A DNA stretch of 64,000 nt from Artemisia argyi (taxonomy: Eukaryota; Streptophyta; Magnoliopsida; Asterales; Asteraceae). Positions 11,095-21,794 of this stretch are shown here, one piece after another; positions within the stretch are counted from its first letter, which is position 1; every line of letters starts with the position of its first letter. The position numbers and the translations under genes are program-made. The stretch lies in the NCBI GenBank assembly GCA_030686995.1, contig CM060692.1, forward strand, positions 128,691,607 through 128,755,606, read 5' to 3'. Below the pieces are notes generated by a model. The model ran no database searches, was not told the origin of the DNA, and saw only the letters and a list, made by a program, of their open reading frames with translations.

Positions 11095-12543
11095 TTACTT
11101 GAAACACGTGCTCATTGATTTAACCGAGCAGTATTGCAGACAAGAAGTGGGTGACGAAACTGATGATATGGAATTAATTTTTAGTTTCGGGTTCTTGACC
11201 GTGTCGCTTGGGTGTGCTCCCATTTCTCGGTCATTGAGAACTTTCAACAATTTGTCAATTTTGGTGGTCATCTCGCTTTGCTTTTGTTTGAAATCGGCTT
11301 CAAACTTAGATATGCGAGCTTCTTGAGATGCCATAAACTTGGACATCAATCCTTCAAGATTGTTGGTACTACCATAGTTATTAGAAGGATTATTGTTGAA
11401 AGTATGGTTGGATGGTGGACCGTTTGGTTGGTAACGATTAGGCGGATTGGAAGAATTGTTTTGGTTTTGTTTCCACCTAAGGTTCGGGTGATTTTTCCAA
11501 GAAGGGTTGTAGGAATCACCGTAAGGGTTTGGATTGGGTTTGAAAGTGTACCACTTATCTCCCGCTTTGTCGGTACGCGAAGATGCGTAGTCCGCAAAAG
11601 CTGTTCCGGGGAGTTCCATGCAATCACGAGTGTCATGGGGACCACTACATAATTCGCATGAAGAAGTGATTTTATTCACATGGCTTGAAGGCTTAGGAGC
11701 TTCGTAAGATTTCATGAGAAACTTGACTTGGTCCTCAAGTTCCATGATCCAACGGTCGGGAGTGCTAGAATTGTTCGAAGGCAAAGATATTGCCTTGACC
11801 GTTTTGTTCAAATAACGGGGATCATTCCAACCTTCGTTGTCATAGAGAGCAAGATCTTCTATGAGTTCCCATGATTCTTCCGCACTTAGATCACGTAGCT
11901 TGCCACCGGCCGATTGGTCAATGGTTCGCCTTGTGGAGAGATTGATATAGTCATAGAAGATTTGGACTTGGAGCCAAAGATCTATGCCATGATGAGGGAC
12001 TTTTTGGAGTAAGTCCTTGAAACGAGTCCATGATTCATATAGAGTTCCACCTTGACATTTTTGGAACATCAAGATATCATTTCTAAGCTTGGTAGTTCTC
12101 CCCGGTGGGAAAATTTGAGCAAGGAAACGAGTGGTGAGATCATCCCATGAGGTGATGGATCCCGCGGGTAAACGTTCAAGCCATTGACTAGCTTGATCAC
12201 ATAGAGAGAATAGGAATAGGCATAATCGGGTCGACTCTCTATTTGTAACATCAAGGTCTATAGAATCTACGATTTTAAGGAAGTCCTTGAGATGTTGATT
12301 AGGATCTTTGGAATGAAGTCCATGGAATGCACATCCGCTTTGCACCAACCGGATGGTGTCGGATCACAAAGGAGACACATTGGCTCCTTGCGTGAGCTCA
12401 ATAGTGTTACGATAGCCTTGGTGGCTAGGTCGGGAATACTCTCCTAGGGTTCGGGGCCTAAGAGGTTGGTTTGCTAGTGGTGGGTTTTGTTGGTGGTTTT
12501 GTTGTGGTGGGTTGATGGGTTCAAAGATGTTACCACCTTCCAT
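11095..12543 (-). pseudogene. Family M gag (capsid and zinc knuckle) with two nonsense codons
   Basis: It starts at ATG 12543-12541 ('MEGGNIFEPIN'), 150 bp after the primer binding site. The same frame runs to 9991, 851 codons in all, broken only by TGA at 12366-12364 and TAA at 11097-11095. It contains the retrotransposon Gag domain ('FSLCDQASQWLERLPAGSI', 'LTTRFLAQIFPPGRTTKL', 'ESWTRFKDLLQKVPHHGI') and a compact zinc knuckle 'CELCSGPHDTRDC' (C-x2-C-x3-H-x4-C). An Asn/Pro/Gly-rich stretch and a coiled-coil-like segment follow ('MASQEARISKFEADFKQKQ'). Gag packages element RNA in cytoplasmic particles. The TGA is shared with element CD. Confidence 0.88.
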
Positions 12544-12689
12544 GATGTCAGATGGTAAAAGTTACGAACAAAAACATGAAGAAATAAGATAGACGAAAGA
12601 AAACCTAAAAATAAAAATAAAGTCTTACTAGAAAGGAATCTAGCAAGTAGACCTAATAAAAAGAAATTCTAACCTAGAAAATAACTATT

Positions 12690-12707
12690 CCCCGGGCTGC
12701 GGCGCCA
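12690..12707 (-). other. Primer binding site of element A
   Basis: On the minus strand TGGCGCCGCAGCCCGGGG begins 6 bases after the LTR end. TGGCGCC is the usual start of the tRNA-complementary site in Athila/Tat-type elements; the tRNA was not determined. Confidence 0.75.
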
Positions 12708-12713
12708 AAAACT

Positions 12714-14133
12714 TGATGCGTGGGAATTGCACCAGGCTTTACCTCTCGAGGGATCTCGAGAAGCTTACAACACCCACCAGGCAGTGTACCTGATCGTTGT
12801 AGTATAGTATAGTGACAAGTACCGGGGGATTGATCGTTCAACTCAGGAATAGTGTCGCTAGGATTAGAAAGCCTAAAAACTAGGTCTAGAGGTGAGGGAT
12901 GATTCTTTTTGTATTTTTATATTTTTATAAAAGCAAGTAAAATCTCGGGTTTTGGAAGAGTGGGCGGAATTAGTTGCTAGTCAACTAACCCAATAACTAA
13001 GATGTAATCAAAATAAAATAACAAAAATATAAATTAAGCTAATTACTAATGTGGTGTGAACAATAAATGGGAAAATTGTGTTTACTTAGATTTCATTACT
13101 CCCTAGATATCTTTTACAAGTTGATAGTTTGTTACAGTTGCGTGGATGATGCGTATTATTCCTTAATACCAATCGTGGGGTGGCGTACGTACTTCCCCAT
13201 CTCTATAAGCTCCTACTTCACTCCTATGTCGAGCCTGCAAGAAGCTCCTAACATGGGATCATTAGAATTCGCTCATGCATTGAATATAACCATAAAAACC
13301 TAGTACGCATTGGTTCATGTTTCTTAAGACGTTCAAGCAAGTTACACTATGGAAGTCTGCCAGTTTTCTTAAGCCTAACATCAAAATCATTCATCTGTAA
13401 CAACTATAAACAAGCAATCAACCCATAATCAACATCTAGGTTTCACTACATCTATGCAAACACACAAGAGATCTAGCCTAGCATGTTAAAATCAAGACAA
13501 GCGTAAGATATATTCAAACAACACATAGACATATTGAATGAATTGAAAGGATACTTATCTTAATTGAACATGAAAGGATTCAAGGGGTGAAAACCCTTGA
13601 AAATACTGTTAAAATCGTGCTAGGGTTTCTCCAAGTCGTTCCTAAAAGTGTCCTTTCTTAATGAATGAAAATTACAAAACTATATATAGATTTTCCAACG
13701 TGACGGCGTCAAGAAGGAAATTCTGACGCCGTCAACCCGCCGCCCATAATAAAATCAGATTGCCTAGATCCAGATCTGACGCCGTCAAGAGTGATTTTTC
13801 TCTGGCCGTCACGTATAAAGGGACCATGATGGCCTATGGTGACGCCGTCATGCCTTAGTGCAAAAACATTCTGGACCGTCATGGACTCCATCCTCTTCAC
13901 CTCTTGTTTTTCCTCTTGACGCCGTCAGGTACTGTTCCCAGCAAGGAAAATTAAGACTTTTCCGTTTTCTTCACTTTTATGCTCCAAAAATGTCCAAAAT
14001 GCTTCCTTTTCCAGAATTCACTCCAGAAGTACCTAAAATCACAAAAGGAACGATTTAGGGCAATATTTGATCAAATAAATTCAATTCCGGGCTTAAATGA
14101 CCCCCTAAAAACGGATCATTTTTTGCCTCATCA
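12714..14133 (-). repeat. Family M 5' LTR of element A
   Basis: 1420 bp. On the minus strand it runs TGATGAGGC...ACGCATCA and is homologous over its full length to LTRs at 19686-21130, 28171-29573 and 34524-35934. It has a TATA box (complement of 13681-13690, TATATATAGA) and a TGACGGCGTCA array in U3. Confidence 0.93.
13698..13928 (-). promoter_or_regulatory. TGACGGCGTCA motif array upstream of the TATA box (LTR A)
   Basis: Several copies of the 11-base palindrome TGACGGCGTCA (here also read as TGACGCCGTCA) and half sites (TGACGG, CCGTCA) lie within 230 bp upstream of the LTR TATA box. TGACG half sites are the classical target of TGA/bZIP factors; binding here is inference. Confidence 0.7.
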
Positions 14134-14448
14134 TGAAGTAACTCTCAAGTTGGGTACTCGAGGAGTGGAGTAGGGCGGAGAGGAGATCCGTGACCGAACC
14201 ACTATAAATCCTCGTGTTCGGTATGCACTTTCCTTTTACTTATTGCTTTACTTTAATGTTTTCATTATGTGATTGTTTGTGTTGTGACTTGTTGATTGTA
14301 CTTGTGTGATAACATGTTTTAAGTTATGTTAGTCATAAACTACAAGTAACATCTTTCATATCAGAACAAGCTAAAAATTGACATTTGATACAACAAGTTT
14401 AAAGTTTTTAAACGGTAAACTATTCAACCCCCCTTCTAGTTTTCCACA
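14134..14448 (+). repeat. 3' end of the 5' LTR of element Y
   Basis: It matches 41745-42059 with only a few differences, from TGAAGTAACTC to TTTTCCACA. The rest of this LTR is separated by element A and should lie left of the window. Confidence 0.9.
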
Positions 14449-14450
14449 AT

Positions 14451-14463
14451 TGGTATCAGAGCC
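14451..14463 (+). other. Primer binding site of element Y (tRNA-iMet type)
   Basis: TGGTATCAGAGCC, two bases after the LTR end CCACA, is complementary to the 3' end of initiator methionine tRNA, the usual primer of plant copia elements. Confidence 0.92.
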
Positions 14464-16842
14464 TCGTAGCTCTTATTTTCAAAACAAATGGTTTTTAAAA
14501 TGGAGTAAGATCCATGTATCAAATTACCATTAAAGTGGAATATAATATGAAAAATGTTTCGCTAAGTATACTTAGAAATTTTGTTGTTAAATGTTACTTT
14601 TTATACAAGCTTGAAGGTGTCCTTGAAAAATAAAAGAAAACATTTCTTATAATTTGTAAGAATCAAATTATGTGGTTAGAGCTAATGTACGTAAAATACG
14701 GTTTTAAAAAGTGTGTTTGGGATAACCAAAAAAAATTAATTGAATAATCACCTTCGTAAATGATTAGATGAGTCACATAAGAAGAAATAATGTTAAAATA
14801 TGTGTATTATATGTTTACTAACAAATCTAGTAAGTCCTACATATTCTTGCTATACGAAATACATGTTTTGAGCATTTTGTTAAAAAATTTTACAGCAGAC
14901 CCCGCGGATCCCGCGGAACCCTCAGAAGGGTTCCTTGCACTTTGGACGAGAGTTCCTTGGCTGCACAGTCAAAATTTTTTGTAAACTTCAAAAATTCATA
15001 ACTAATTAACCGTAAGTCCGTAGGAGTCGCGCCACCTATAAATTTGAAGGGAATTGTGTCTACTTTCTTTTAAAAATGATGTTATGGCCTAAATATAAAC
15101 TGAAGTCAAAAGATTAAACCAAATATTTCAATGTGTTCAAAATATAAAGTTTCATTTTGACGTAGAAACTCAAACTTTTGAGTTAGGCTATATAAGTTAG
15201 TATCCTTTGAACATTGACATTATTTTCTTCGAAACTAAAGAATTTTGTGATATTCATATATACAAAGGAAACTAATCAAGCTTGGCATAGATCGTCATAT
15301 TTAAACGCAAAGTGACGAAAAGTATATTTCTTTTTATGTTATGCTAAATGACTACTTGTTTTAGTTGTATGCATATATGGTATTTGTTTATTGAAAGTTG
15401 TGATTGCATTTGTTTATTTGTGATTCATGAGTGTCTATCTTATCATGATAGTCTATCGGTAAGATTGTTTCTACATCCATTTCTTGCATCCATTTCCTAA
15501 TCAGAGTGTTTCTACATCCATTTCTACAATCAATGTGCCCCCGGTCTGAGTCTATCGGTAAGAGTGTTTCTACATCCATTTCTTGCATTTCCTAATCAGA
15601 TATGGTATAAAGTTTTGTTTTTAGGAGTTTTCAAAAAATTTGAAAATCGTCTCGATAGTCAAAATATTGGACTGCCACTTTTTTCAGACCTGGCGGAACT
15701 GGCGGATCCAAATTTTGGGTTCCGCCAGTGTAATTTCTGGGTACTCCAGAATTTGGCCCAACGGACCAGGCGGAACCAAAAACTGGGTTCCGCCTGTGTA
15801 TTCTGAGGGTTCCGCCAGTCCTGCATCTTCCTTTTTAAATTTTCATTTAAATCCCTCACTCAAGATCACTCACTTTCATCACTAGGATTCTTCTCACTAA
15901 TGTTCACTCATATTAGGATTAGGACATCTCACCTGCACCTTTAAGATGATTATCTATAATAATACTTTCAAACTTTACAAGAATAACCCAAGATACGTTT
16001 CTCCTTACTCATTCATTAGCTTGATTTGTAAATTGACAACTTCCTAACCAATCCGGACTCGTTATTTGCAAAGATTACATACAATATAACAATCACAAGT
16101 CCAACTTATGATTATAGATATTGTCTTGTATCTACATATGTTACCGCACTTGGTTAACATGAAAATAATGCGTCATCCTTCAAGACGATAACGATTTACA
16201 TCAAGTCATAACTTATTCTTAAGTTATAGATGTATTATCGAGTCTTGCTATCCTTTTATGCTATCCAATCTCAACTAAGTAGGTTTGACAACTTAAGTAT
16301 TTCGTTCGAAATATTCAAGTAAACTTGACTTACTACCGTAGTCATAAAACATATCCGAAAATCAACACCCAAGGATTTTAACAATGTTTGTTAAAATACT
16401 CATCACGACTAGAGCACTTATCGTAATACTCTCCAAATCAATAGGAACAAAAACAAATGTCAATAGGTTTTCATCCTTAAACATTTAGCACTTAAGTTCA
16501 CTTGTTCTTTCACCATCATCTCATCACATTCACCTTGTGATATATCTCAGCCCATAAGCTTCACAAACATGAGTAAAACTTCAAGCATCTTCCTCATAAC
16601 CTTTCATCACTCAAACTTCAAACAACCAATATGAAATGAGAAACCGAGTTATCCTTTGTCCTATCAATATTGAGTCATCCACCATTTCCATGCCCTCAAA
16701 GAAACCAAGAGTCAATATCATCTTCACCAGTAACTCCACCTAGTCATCTTCACAAGAAGATTCCACAATGTAACCAAACAAGTGTGTCATCCCCACTACA
16801 ACCTAATCCATTAAGATTAAACCACCTTTCATGATACATAAA
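14464..16842 (+). other. Noncoding interior of element Y, left part
   Basis: No frame resembles gag or pol. It contains an inverted-motif block (15680-15825) and a short tandem repeat at 15445-15600 (three copies of a unit with GTTTCTACATCCATTTCT). The rest is AT-rich with no recognisable gene. It is interrupted by element W after CCTAT (16843-16847). Confidence 0.7.
15680..15825 (+). repeat. GGCGGAAC / GGTTCCGCC inverted-motif block
   Basis: Repeated GGCGGAAC and its complement GTTCCGCC alternate here (CTGGCGGAACTGGCGGATCC ... GGGTTCCGCCAGTG ... CAGGCGGAACC ... GGGTTCCGCC twice). The same motif pair occurs in Y's 3' LTR at 41053-41113, just upstream of its TATA box. Confidence 0.75.
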
Positions 16843-16847
16843 CCTAT

Positions 16848-17337
16848 TGTTGATACAAAAGTTGGGCGTTCCTAGTTTGGGCTCCTGCTCTCGTACCAAT
16901 TAGCTCTAAATGCTTGAAACCTGCGCACTAAGAAAGTAAACAAACACCGTTAGGCTTATCATGGGATTGTTTCCCACGATTATCCTCCAGCGTGAGAGTA
17001 AGTAATCGGTTTAGGGTTATATTGAAGAGTTAGGGTTTGTAAATCGTACCGTTAATGAGAATTATATCATTCTATATATAGGCGCAGAATCCTTGTAGGT
17101 TTCGTGCTCCTTACTCTTCGCACACGTAGTGCTTATCCGGTCCAAGGATCTTTATCCGTAAATAGAATATTCGTTATCTAGACCATAAATAGTTTTGGTT
17201 GGGCTTGGGCCTACGTGAGCCCAACCCAGTGGTAGTGCGGCCTAAATCATTGTTATGATAGCCCACTCGTGGTGGGTTTGGGCTTAGTAATGTTTGTCAT
17301 TTGGGCTCGCGGCCCAAATATAGACTATACGTCATCA
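16848..17337 (-). repeat. 3' LTR of element W
   Basis: 490 bp, TGTTGATAC...CGTCATCA on the plus strand. It matches the split 5' LTR (28094-28170 plus 35940-36352) with about 15 substitutions by hand count. A TATA-like CTATATATAG occupies 17072-17082 on the element strand. Confidence 0.93.
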
Positions 17338-17352
17338 TGTCCCCCTAGTCTA
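17338..17352 (-). other. Polypurine tract of element W
   Basis: On the minus strand ACTAGGGGGACA directly precedes the 3' LTR. Confidence 0.7.
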
Positions 17353-17609
17353 GTGGGTGCGGCTTGTAGATGCGCGCGCTAGACTAGTAATATCAGTGGC
17401 AAACGTGGCGGGAAAAATTCGAATATTCACCGCCCTTATTTGGAACCATGAATCTAGTCCCAAAATATCTCAAGGATACCTCAGGAAATGGGGAGCGTGT
17501 CCACGTGTGTATCGGGAAGTAGGAAAAAGTGAATGTACCCGATCGTATTCTAGCCACACGATTATGTTAGTGGGATCCACGTGGCAATCTTGCTAAGGTT
17601 TGGTGGCTT

Positions 17610-17617
17610 TATATAAA
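17610..17617 (+). promoter_or_regulatory. TATA box of the antisense gene of element W
   Basis: TATATAAA in GGCTTTATATAAAGCACC lies 130 bp before the first ATG (17748) and is followed by a CT-rich leader, as in plant Pol II promoters. It stands outside the LTR, so the gene appears to have a promoter of its own. Confidence 0.65.
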
Positions 17618-17780
17618 GCACCGCCTCTCTCTTTGCTAAAGATCTCATAGTAAACGCAATTTTTCCGCCATTTCTAAAATCTCTTAAAGCTTTTTTCAGA
17701 ATCCATCGTGTGTATAAGGTAATAGCGAGTGCGTCTTCTTAGTAAAAATGGTAAAACAGTTAGAGGAGTTCCGTTGACAG

Positions 17781-18432
17781 ATGGACGAGGATGAACTACG
17801 TCAGTTCACCTCTGACTACTGTATCCCGCTTGCCGTGCATCCGGAATTACCGGATGCGGACGCATGTATAGCGGATTTCCCTGAGGGAAAGATAGGGGTG
17901 TACACGCGCTTCTTTGAATTTGAAAACCAGCGTGTGCCCATATCCCGTTTCCTGAGTGATGTGCTAAACTTTTATCGGTTGCACATTTCGCAGCTGCACT
18001 ATATGGGTGCGGCTAAAATAATAAATTTTGAGGTAAACTGCCGCTTATTGGCAATAAACCCAACCATCAATTTATTCCGCGCGTTCTACCACACGTCATG
18101 GTCGAACGGGTGGGTAATGTTTTCCAAGCGCCCAGGGGGCTATCAGTGCTATACTGATAAGGTAGACTCCCTGAGGGGGTGGAGAGAACGATTTTTCTGG
18201 ATAGATGATCGGGTATTCGCTGCGCCCCCGGAGTTCTATACTCAAGGGGGACTTCCAAAGGATGAGCACCCAGATCCCGGTATGTACAACGTGGGGGATG
18301 CGGAGACTATTGATGGGAACCGCATCCCCATCAATACTTACCCCGAGGAGTTCTTGGTGCATGTGGGGCTGAGTCGGAACTATTTCGGGGCAAGTGACGA
18401 GGTGCCAACGTTCTTGGATGAAAGCGGCCAGG
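17781..18432 (+). CDS. Exon 1 of the antisense gene
   Basis: From ATG 17781 to a GTGGGT donor at 18433. This donor leaves one base, which joins to exon 2 to give 'EMDLF', a junction usual in this family. Reading on past it gives an unrelated tail to 18494. It encodes most of the PF04195-like domain. An in-frame ATG at 17748 precedes it, separated by TGA 17775-17777. Confidence 0.75.
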
Positions 18433-18540
18433 GTGGGTGCTTGTCCTTTCTTTATCCTCGCGTGTATAGTGTAAGCTTCTTCATAAATGTTTAATTTATC
18501 ACTAACTTGTTCCTTTTTTGTGTGTTTATATGCTGCGCAG

Positions 18541-18964
18541 AGATGGATCTGTTCACTGTGGTGAAGCTGGCCAAGCCGACGCAGGTGACCGTGGGCGTAC
18601 GCCCATTGAAGTAAGGTGAGTTGCCGATTCTGGAGGCCACTGCTGGTCGTCTGTTAGAATTTGCACAAGAGGAGCCATCGGATGCATCACAGACTGTGGT
18701 ACATGCGACCCCAGTTCAGACGATTCCTGCGCAGGCAGTGGTGGTGCCCGAAGTTACGCGCGTTGAGTCATCCGCGAGTGCTGGCATCCTCAAGGTGGAC
18801 ACGGACTCTGAAGAAGAGCATCAGAGTATGAAGCGCAAGGCCGTGGATGGTGGTGAAGGGACTTCTAAGCGCAGGCGCCATACCATTGTTGTGGATGAGT
18901 CCACAGATGAGGATATGTCTGCGTCTATGGCTGCGCAGAAGGAGGCTCGGGCTTCTCCCTTTAT
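18541..18964 (+). CDS. Exon 2 of the antisense gene (contains a premature stop)
   Basis: Preceded by TGCTGCGCAG and followed by the consensus donor GTAAGT. It encodes the end of the domain, then TAA (18612-18614) in place of a sense codon before 'GELPILEATAGRLLEF', then an acidic, Ser-rich region with the NLS-like cluster. Homology on both sides of the TAA shows it is a nonsense mutation. Confidence 0.75.
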
Positions 18965-19048
18965 GTAAGTACAACTGAATATACTATGTTTGTGTGCATT
19001 TTTTCTCCGCTCCATTCTTTAATCTTTATTTTTGATGTTTGCCTATAG

Positions 19049-19597
19049 GGATGATGCTGCAGGGGGTGATGCAGTGTTCGGGGAGGGGTCAGTGCCACCT
19101 CAGGCGGCTCATGTTCACGTGGAGGAGCTGGCTAAGGTTGAGGAGGGGATGTCTGCGCAACAGCTGATGGGAGATCTGGGGGCTGTTGCTGAGCGTCAGG
19201 CTGAGTTGGTCACTCAGCTGAAGGCGCGGTATGTTGGGGAGAGCACCAGTCTCGCACAGAAGGACGAGGAGATTGCCATGCTCAGGGCGCAGTTAGCTGA
19301 TGCGCGAGCGGAGGTAGAGTCTGTCAAGGCGCATGCTGAGAAGGTTACTGATGAGAAGTTGACCGTGATGGCTGAGCTGCAGCATGAGCGCGGGGAGCTG
19401 CATCAGCTCAAGGCAAACTTAACCTGGGGGATAAGGTATCTGGAGGAGAAGAAGGCTGAGCACTTCGGCCGTATTGAGGACCTTCACGCCCAAGTTCAGA
19501 ATGCCTTGATGGTGCAGGAGGACAAGCTGCGCAAGCTGAGTATAGAATACGATGAGGAGTTATATCCTCATCTTATTTCTACAATCGCGGAGCGGAT
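19049..19597 (+). CDS. Exon 3 of the antisense gene (coiled coil)
   Basis: Preceded by GCCTATAG; followed by the donor GTATGTG. It encodes about 180 residues, most in heptads ('AQKDEEIAMLRAQLADARAE', 'MAELQHERGELHQLKANL'). No stop within. Confidence 0.75.
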
Positions 19598-19685
19598 GTA
19601 TGTGTTGTCTATTCTGCGATTTACTCTTACCATATGTGTTGGTGTTCTCCCCTTGCTTTATTCTAATACGTCCTTTGTTGATTGT

Positions 19686-21130
19686 TGATGAGGCGAAAAG
19701 TGATCCGTTTTTAGGGGGCCATTTAAGCCGGAATTGGAATCTATTTGATCAAATATTGCCCTAAATCGTTCCTTTTGTGATTTTAGGTACTTTGGGAGTG
19801 AATTTTGGAAAAGGAAGCATTTTGGACGTTTTTGGAGCATAAAAGTGAAGAAAACGGCAAAGTCTTAATTTTCCTTGCCGGGAACAGTACCTGACGGCGT
19901 CAAGAACAATTTTATGACGGCGTCAAGAGCAATTTTATGATGGCGTCAAGAGCAATTTTGGTGACGGCCCAGAGAAAACGGGACGGCGTCAGAACAAGGC
20001 CCTCAAGAGTAAAAGTGGTGATGACCCAGAGCAGAAATACACATGACGGCGTCAGATCTGGATCTAGGCAGTCCGAGAATTTTATTGGCGGCGAGATGAC
20101 GGCGTCAGAACTTTCCTCTTGATGCCGTCACCTGATGAAATCTATATATACTTTTCTAATTTTCATTCATTAGGAGTGTAACTTGGGAGGAGAATTTTAG
20201 GATCGAACTTCATAAACCCTAACACGACTTTTATAGTATTTTCAAGGGTTTTCACCCCTTGAAACCCTTCATGTTCAATTGAGATAAGTATCCTTTCAAT
20301 TCATTCAATATGTCTATGTGTTGTTTGAATATATCTTACACTTGTCTTGATTTTAACATGCTAGGCTAGATCTCTTGGGTGTTTGCTTAGATGTAATTAA
20401 ACCTAGATGTTGATTATAGGTTGATTGCTTGTTTATAGTTGTAATGGATGAATGATTTCAATGTTAGGCTTAAGAAAACTGGCAGATCTCCATTGTGTAC
20501 CTTGCTTGAACGTCTTAAGAAACATGAACCGATGTGTACTAGGTTTTTATGGTTGTATTTAATGCATGAGCGAATTCTAGTGATCCCATGTTAGGAGCTT
20601 CTTTCAGGCTCGACATAGGAGTGAAGTAGGAGCTTATAGAATTGGGGAAGTAAGTACGCCACCCCATGATTGGTATTAAGGAATATAACCCGTCATCCAC
20701 GCAACTGTAACAAACAATTAACCTGTAAAAGATATCTAGGGAGTAGTGAAATCTAAGTAAACAAAATTCTCCCATCTATTGTTCACACCACATTAGTAAT
20801 TAGCTTTATTTTCATTTCTGTTATTTTATTTTGATTGCATCTGTAGTTATTGGGTTAGTTGACTAGCAACTAATTCCGCCCACTCTTCCAAAACCGAGAT
20901 TTTTATTTGCTTTTATAAAATATAAAAAAATACAAAAAGAATCATCCCTCACCTCTAGACCTAGTTTTTAGGCTTTCTAATCCTAGCGACACTATTCCTG
21001 AGTTGAACAATCAATCCCCCGGTACTTGTCACTATACTATACTACAACGATCAGGTACACTGCCTGGTGGGGGTTGTAAGCTTCTCGAGATCCCTCGAGA
21101 GGTAAAGCCTGGTGCAATTCCCACGCATCA
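19686..21130 (+). repeat. Solo family M LTR inserted in intron 3 of the antisense gene
   Basis: 1445 bp, TGATGAGGC...ACGCATCA, flanked by the exact 5-bp duplication ATTGT (19681-19685 and 21131-21135). There is no internal sequence, so it is the product of recombination between two LTRs. A TGACGGCGTCA array lies at 19890-20132 and a TATA box at 20142-20150. Its right edge is 9 bp from the splice acceptor. Confidence 0.95.
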
Positions 21131-21139
21131 ATTGTGCAG

Positions 21140-21794
21140 GTGGCTGATCAGCCATGGCTTGCTCTTAGCTGCTATGGGCACGTTGGAGTCCCCAGAGGTG
21201 TTAGAGGCCTTTGGGAAGGTTGTGGAGTGCGCCGTGGAGCGTGGCAGGGCGCAGGCTGTGGAGGAACTCCATGAGGCCAAGATGCTGACAGTGTCGCTTG
21301 CTGAGGTGACTGGGTATAAGGCGGACGCTTATGATGAGCTTGTGAAGGCCAAGGAGGGGATGAAGCTCTTTGAGCTTCCATATTTTGCGCGACTAGAGCG
21401 CGACCAGGATTACCCCATAAAGTTGATTATGGAGGGGTTAACCCTGGGGAGGCACGTTTTGGAGGATGTAGAGGCTCAACCGGACTTTTTGTTAAAGCCT
21501 GACGAGTCGCAGTTGCAGGTGCCGGTTTTTGCGCAGCCGCGTGATATCCTTAACCCCTTCGACCTTGAGAAGGAGGTCTTAGAGACTCATGTGGAGAGGG
21601 CGGCCAAGAAGAAGGGCGTAAAGGGGAAAGTTATCCTTTACGGTGTGGGCGCTGCGCACATCCCAAGATCAGATGGAGTCGCAGTCAGCGTGGCGACCGT
21701 GTCGCCTAAGGATTCGTTGCTTTTGAGGAAGCTCCAAGAGGCTGGGAGCTCTGCTAACCAAGAGCGCAGCCCTGAGCGCTGTCATAGTCTGTAG
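21140..21794 (+). CDS. Exon 4 of the antisense gene
   Basis: Its acceptor GATTGTGCAG is made partly of the target duplication left by the solo LTR. It opens 'WLISHGLLLAAMGTLESPEV' in phase with exon 3 and ends at TAG 21792-21794. It encodes 217 residues with a helical start and a Lys-rich end. It is intact. Confidence 0.75.

Larger units (their letters stand above)
7899..14133 (-). mobile_element. Element A: family M non-autonomous gag-protease retrotransposon (truncated in view)
   Basis: Reading on the minus strand: 5' LTR 14133-12714, primer binding site, a long gag-protease frame (12543-9991), and a 2-kb noncoding 3' region. It is homologous in reverse orientation to element CD (28171-35934) over LTR, Gag N-terminus and 3' UTR. 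RT, RNase H and integrase are absent. The 3' end with its LTR is missing because element Z sits at 7898/7899; the rest should lie left of the window. TGAAG at 14134-14138 should be the right target duplication in Y's LTR. Confidence 0.85.
17748..21794 (+). pseudogene. Antisense gene of element W: putative gypsy-type transposon (PF04195-like) protein, 4 exons
   Basis: Exons 17781-18432, 18541-18964, 19049-19597 and 21140-21794 join in phase to 760 codons; all introns are GT-AG. The N-terminus resembles the plant 'putative gypsy type transposon' domain ('KIGVYTRFFEFENQRVPISR', 'YMGAAKIINFEVNCRLL', 'WRERFFWIDD', 'FLVHVGLSRNYFG', 'EMDLFTVVKLAKPTQVTVG'). Exon 2 carries a bipartite NLS-like 'KRKAVDGGEGTSKRRRH'; exons 3-4 form a long coiled coil. 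The molecular function is unknown; NLS and coiled coil suggest a nuclear, self-associating protein. Lesions are TGA at 17775-17777 if ATG 17748 is used (ATG 17781 avoids it) and TAA at 18612-18614. It runs opposite to gag-pol between integrase and the 3' LTR, where other Tat elements such as Grande also carry antisense genes. Confidence 0.8.

Noticed and set aside
11099..11652. Plus-strand open frames opposite family M gag
   Set aside because: They are shadows of the minus-strand Gag frame; composition and lack of start context give no support.
18433..18494. Read-through of exon 1 of the antisense gene to a stop at 18492-18494
   Set aside because: The domain continues after 18541 in phase with a GT-AG intron from 18433; the read-through tail has no family similarity.
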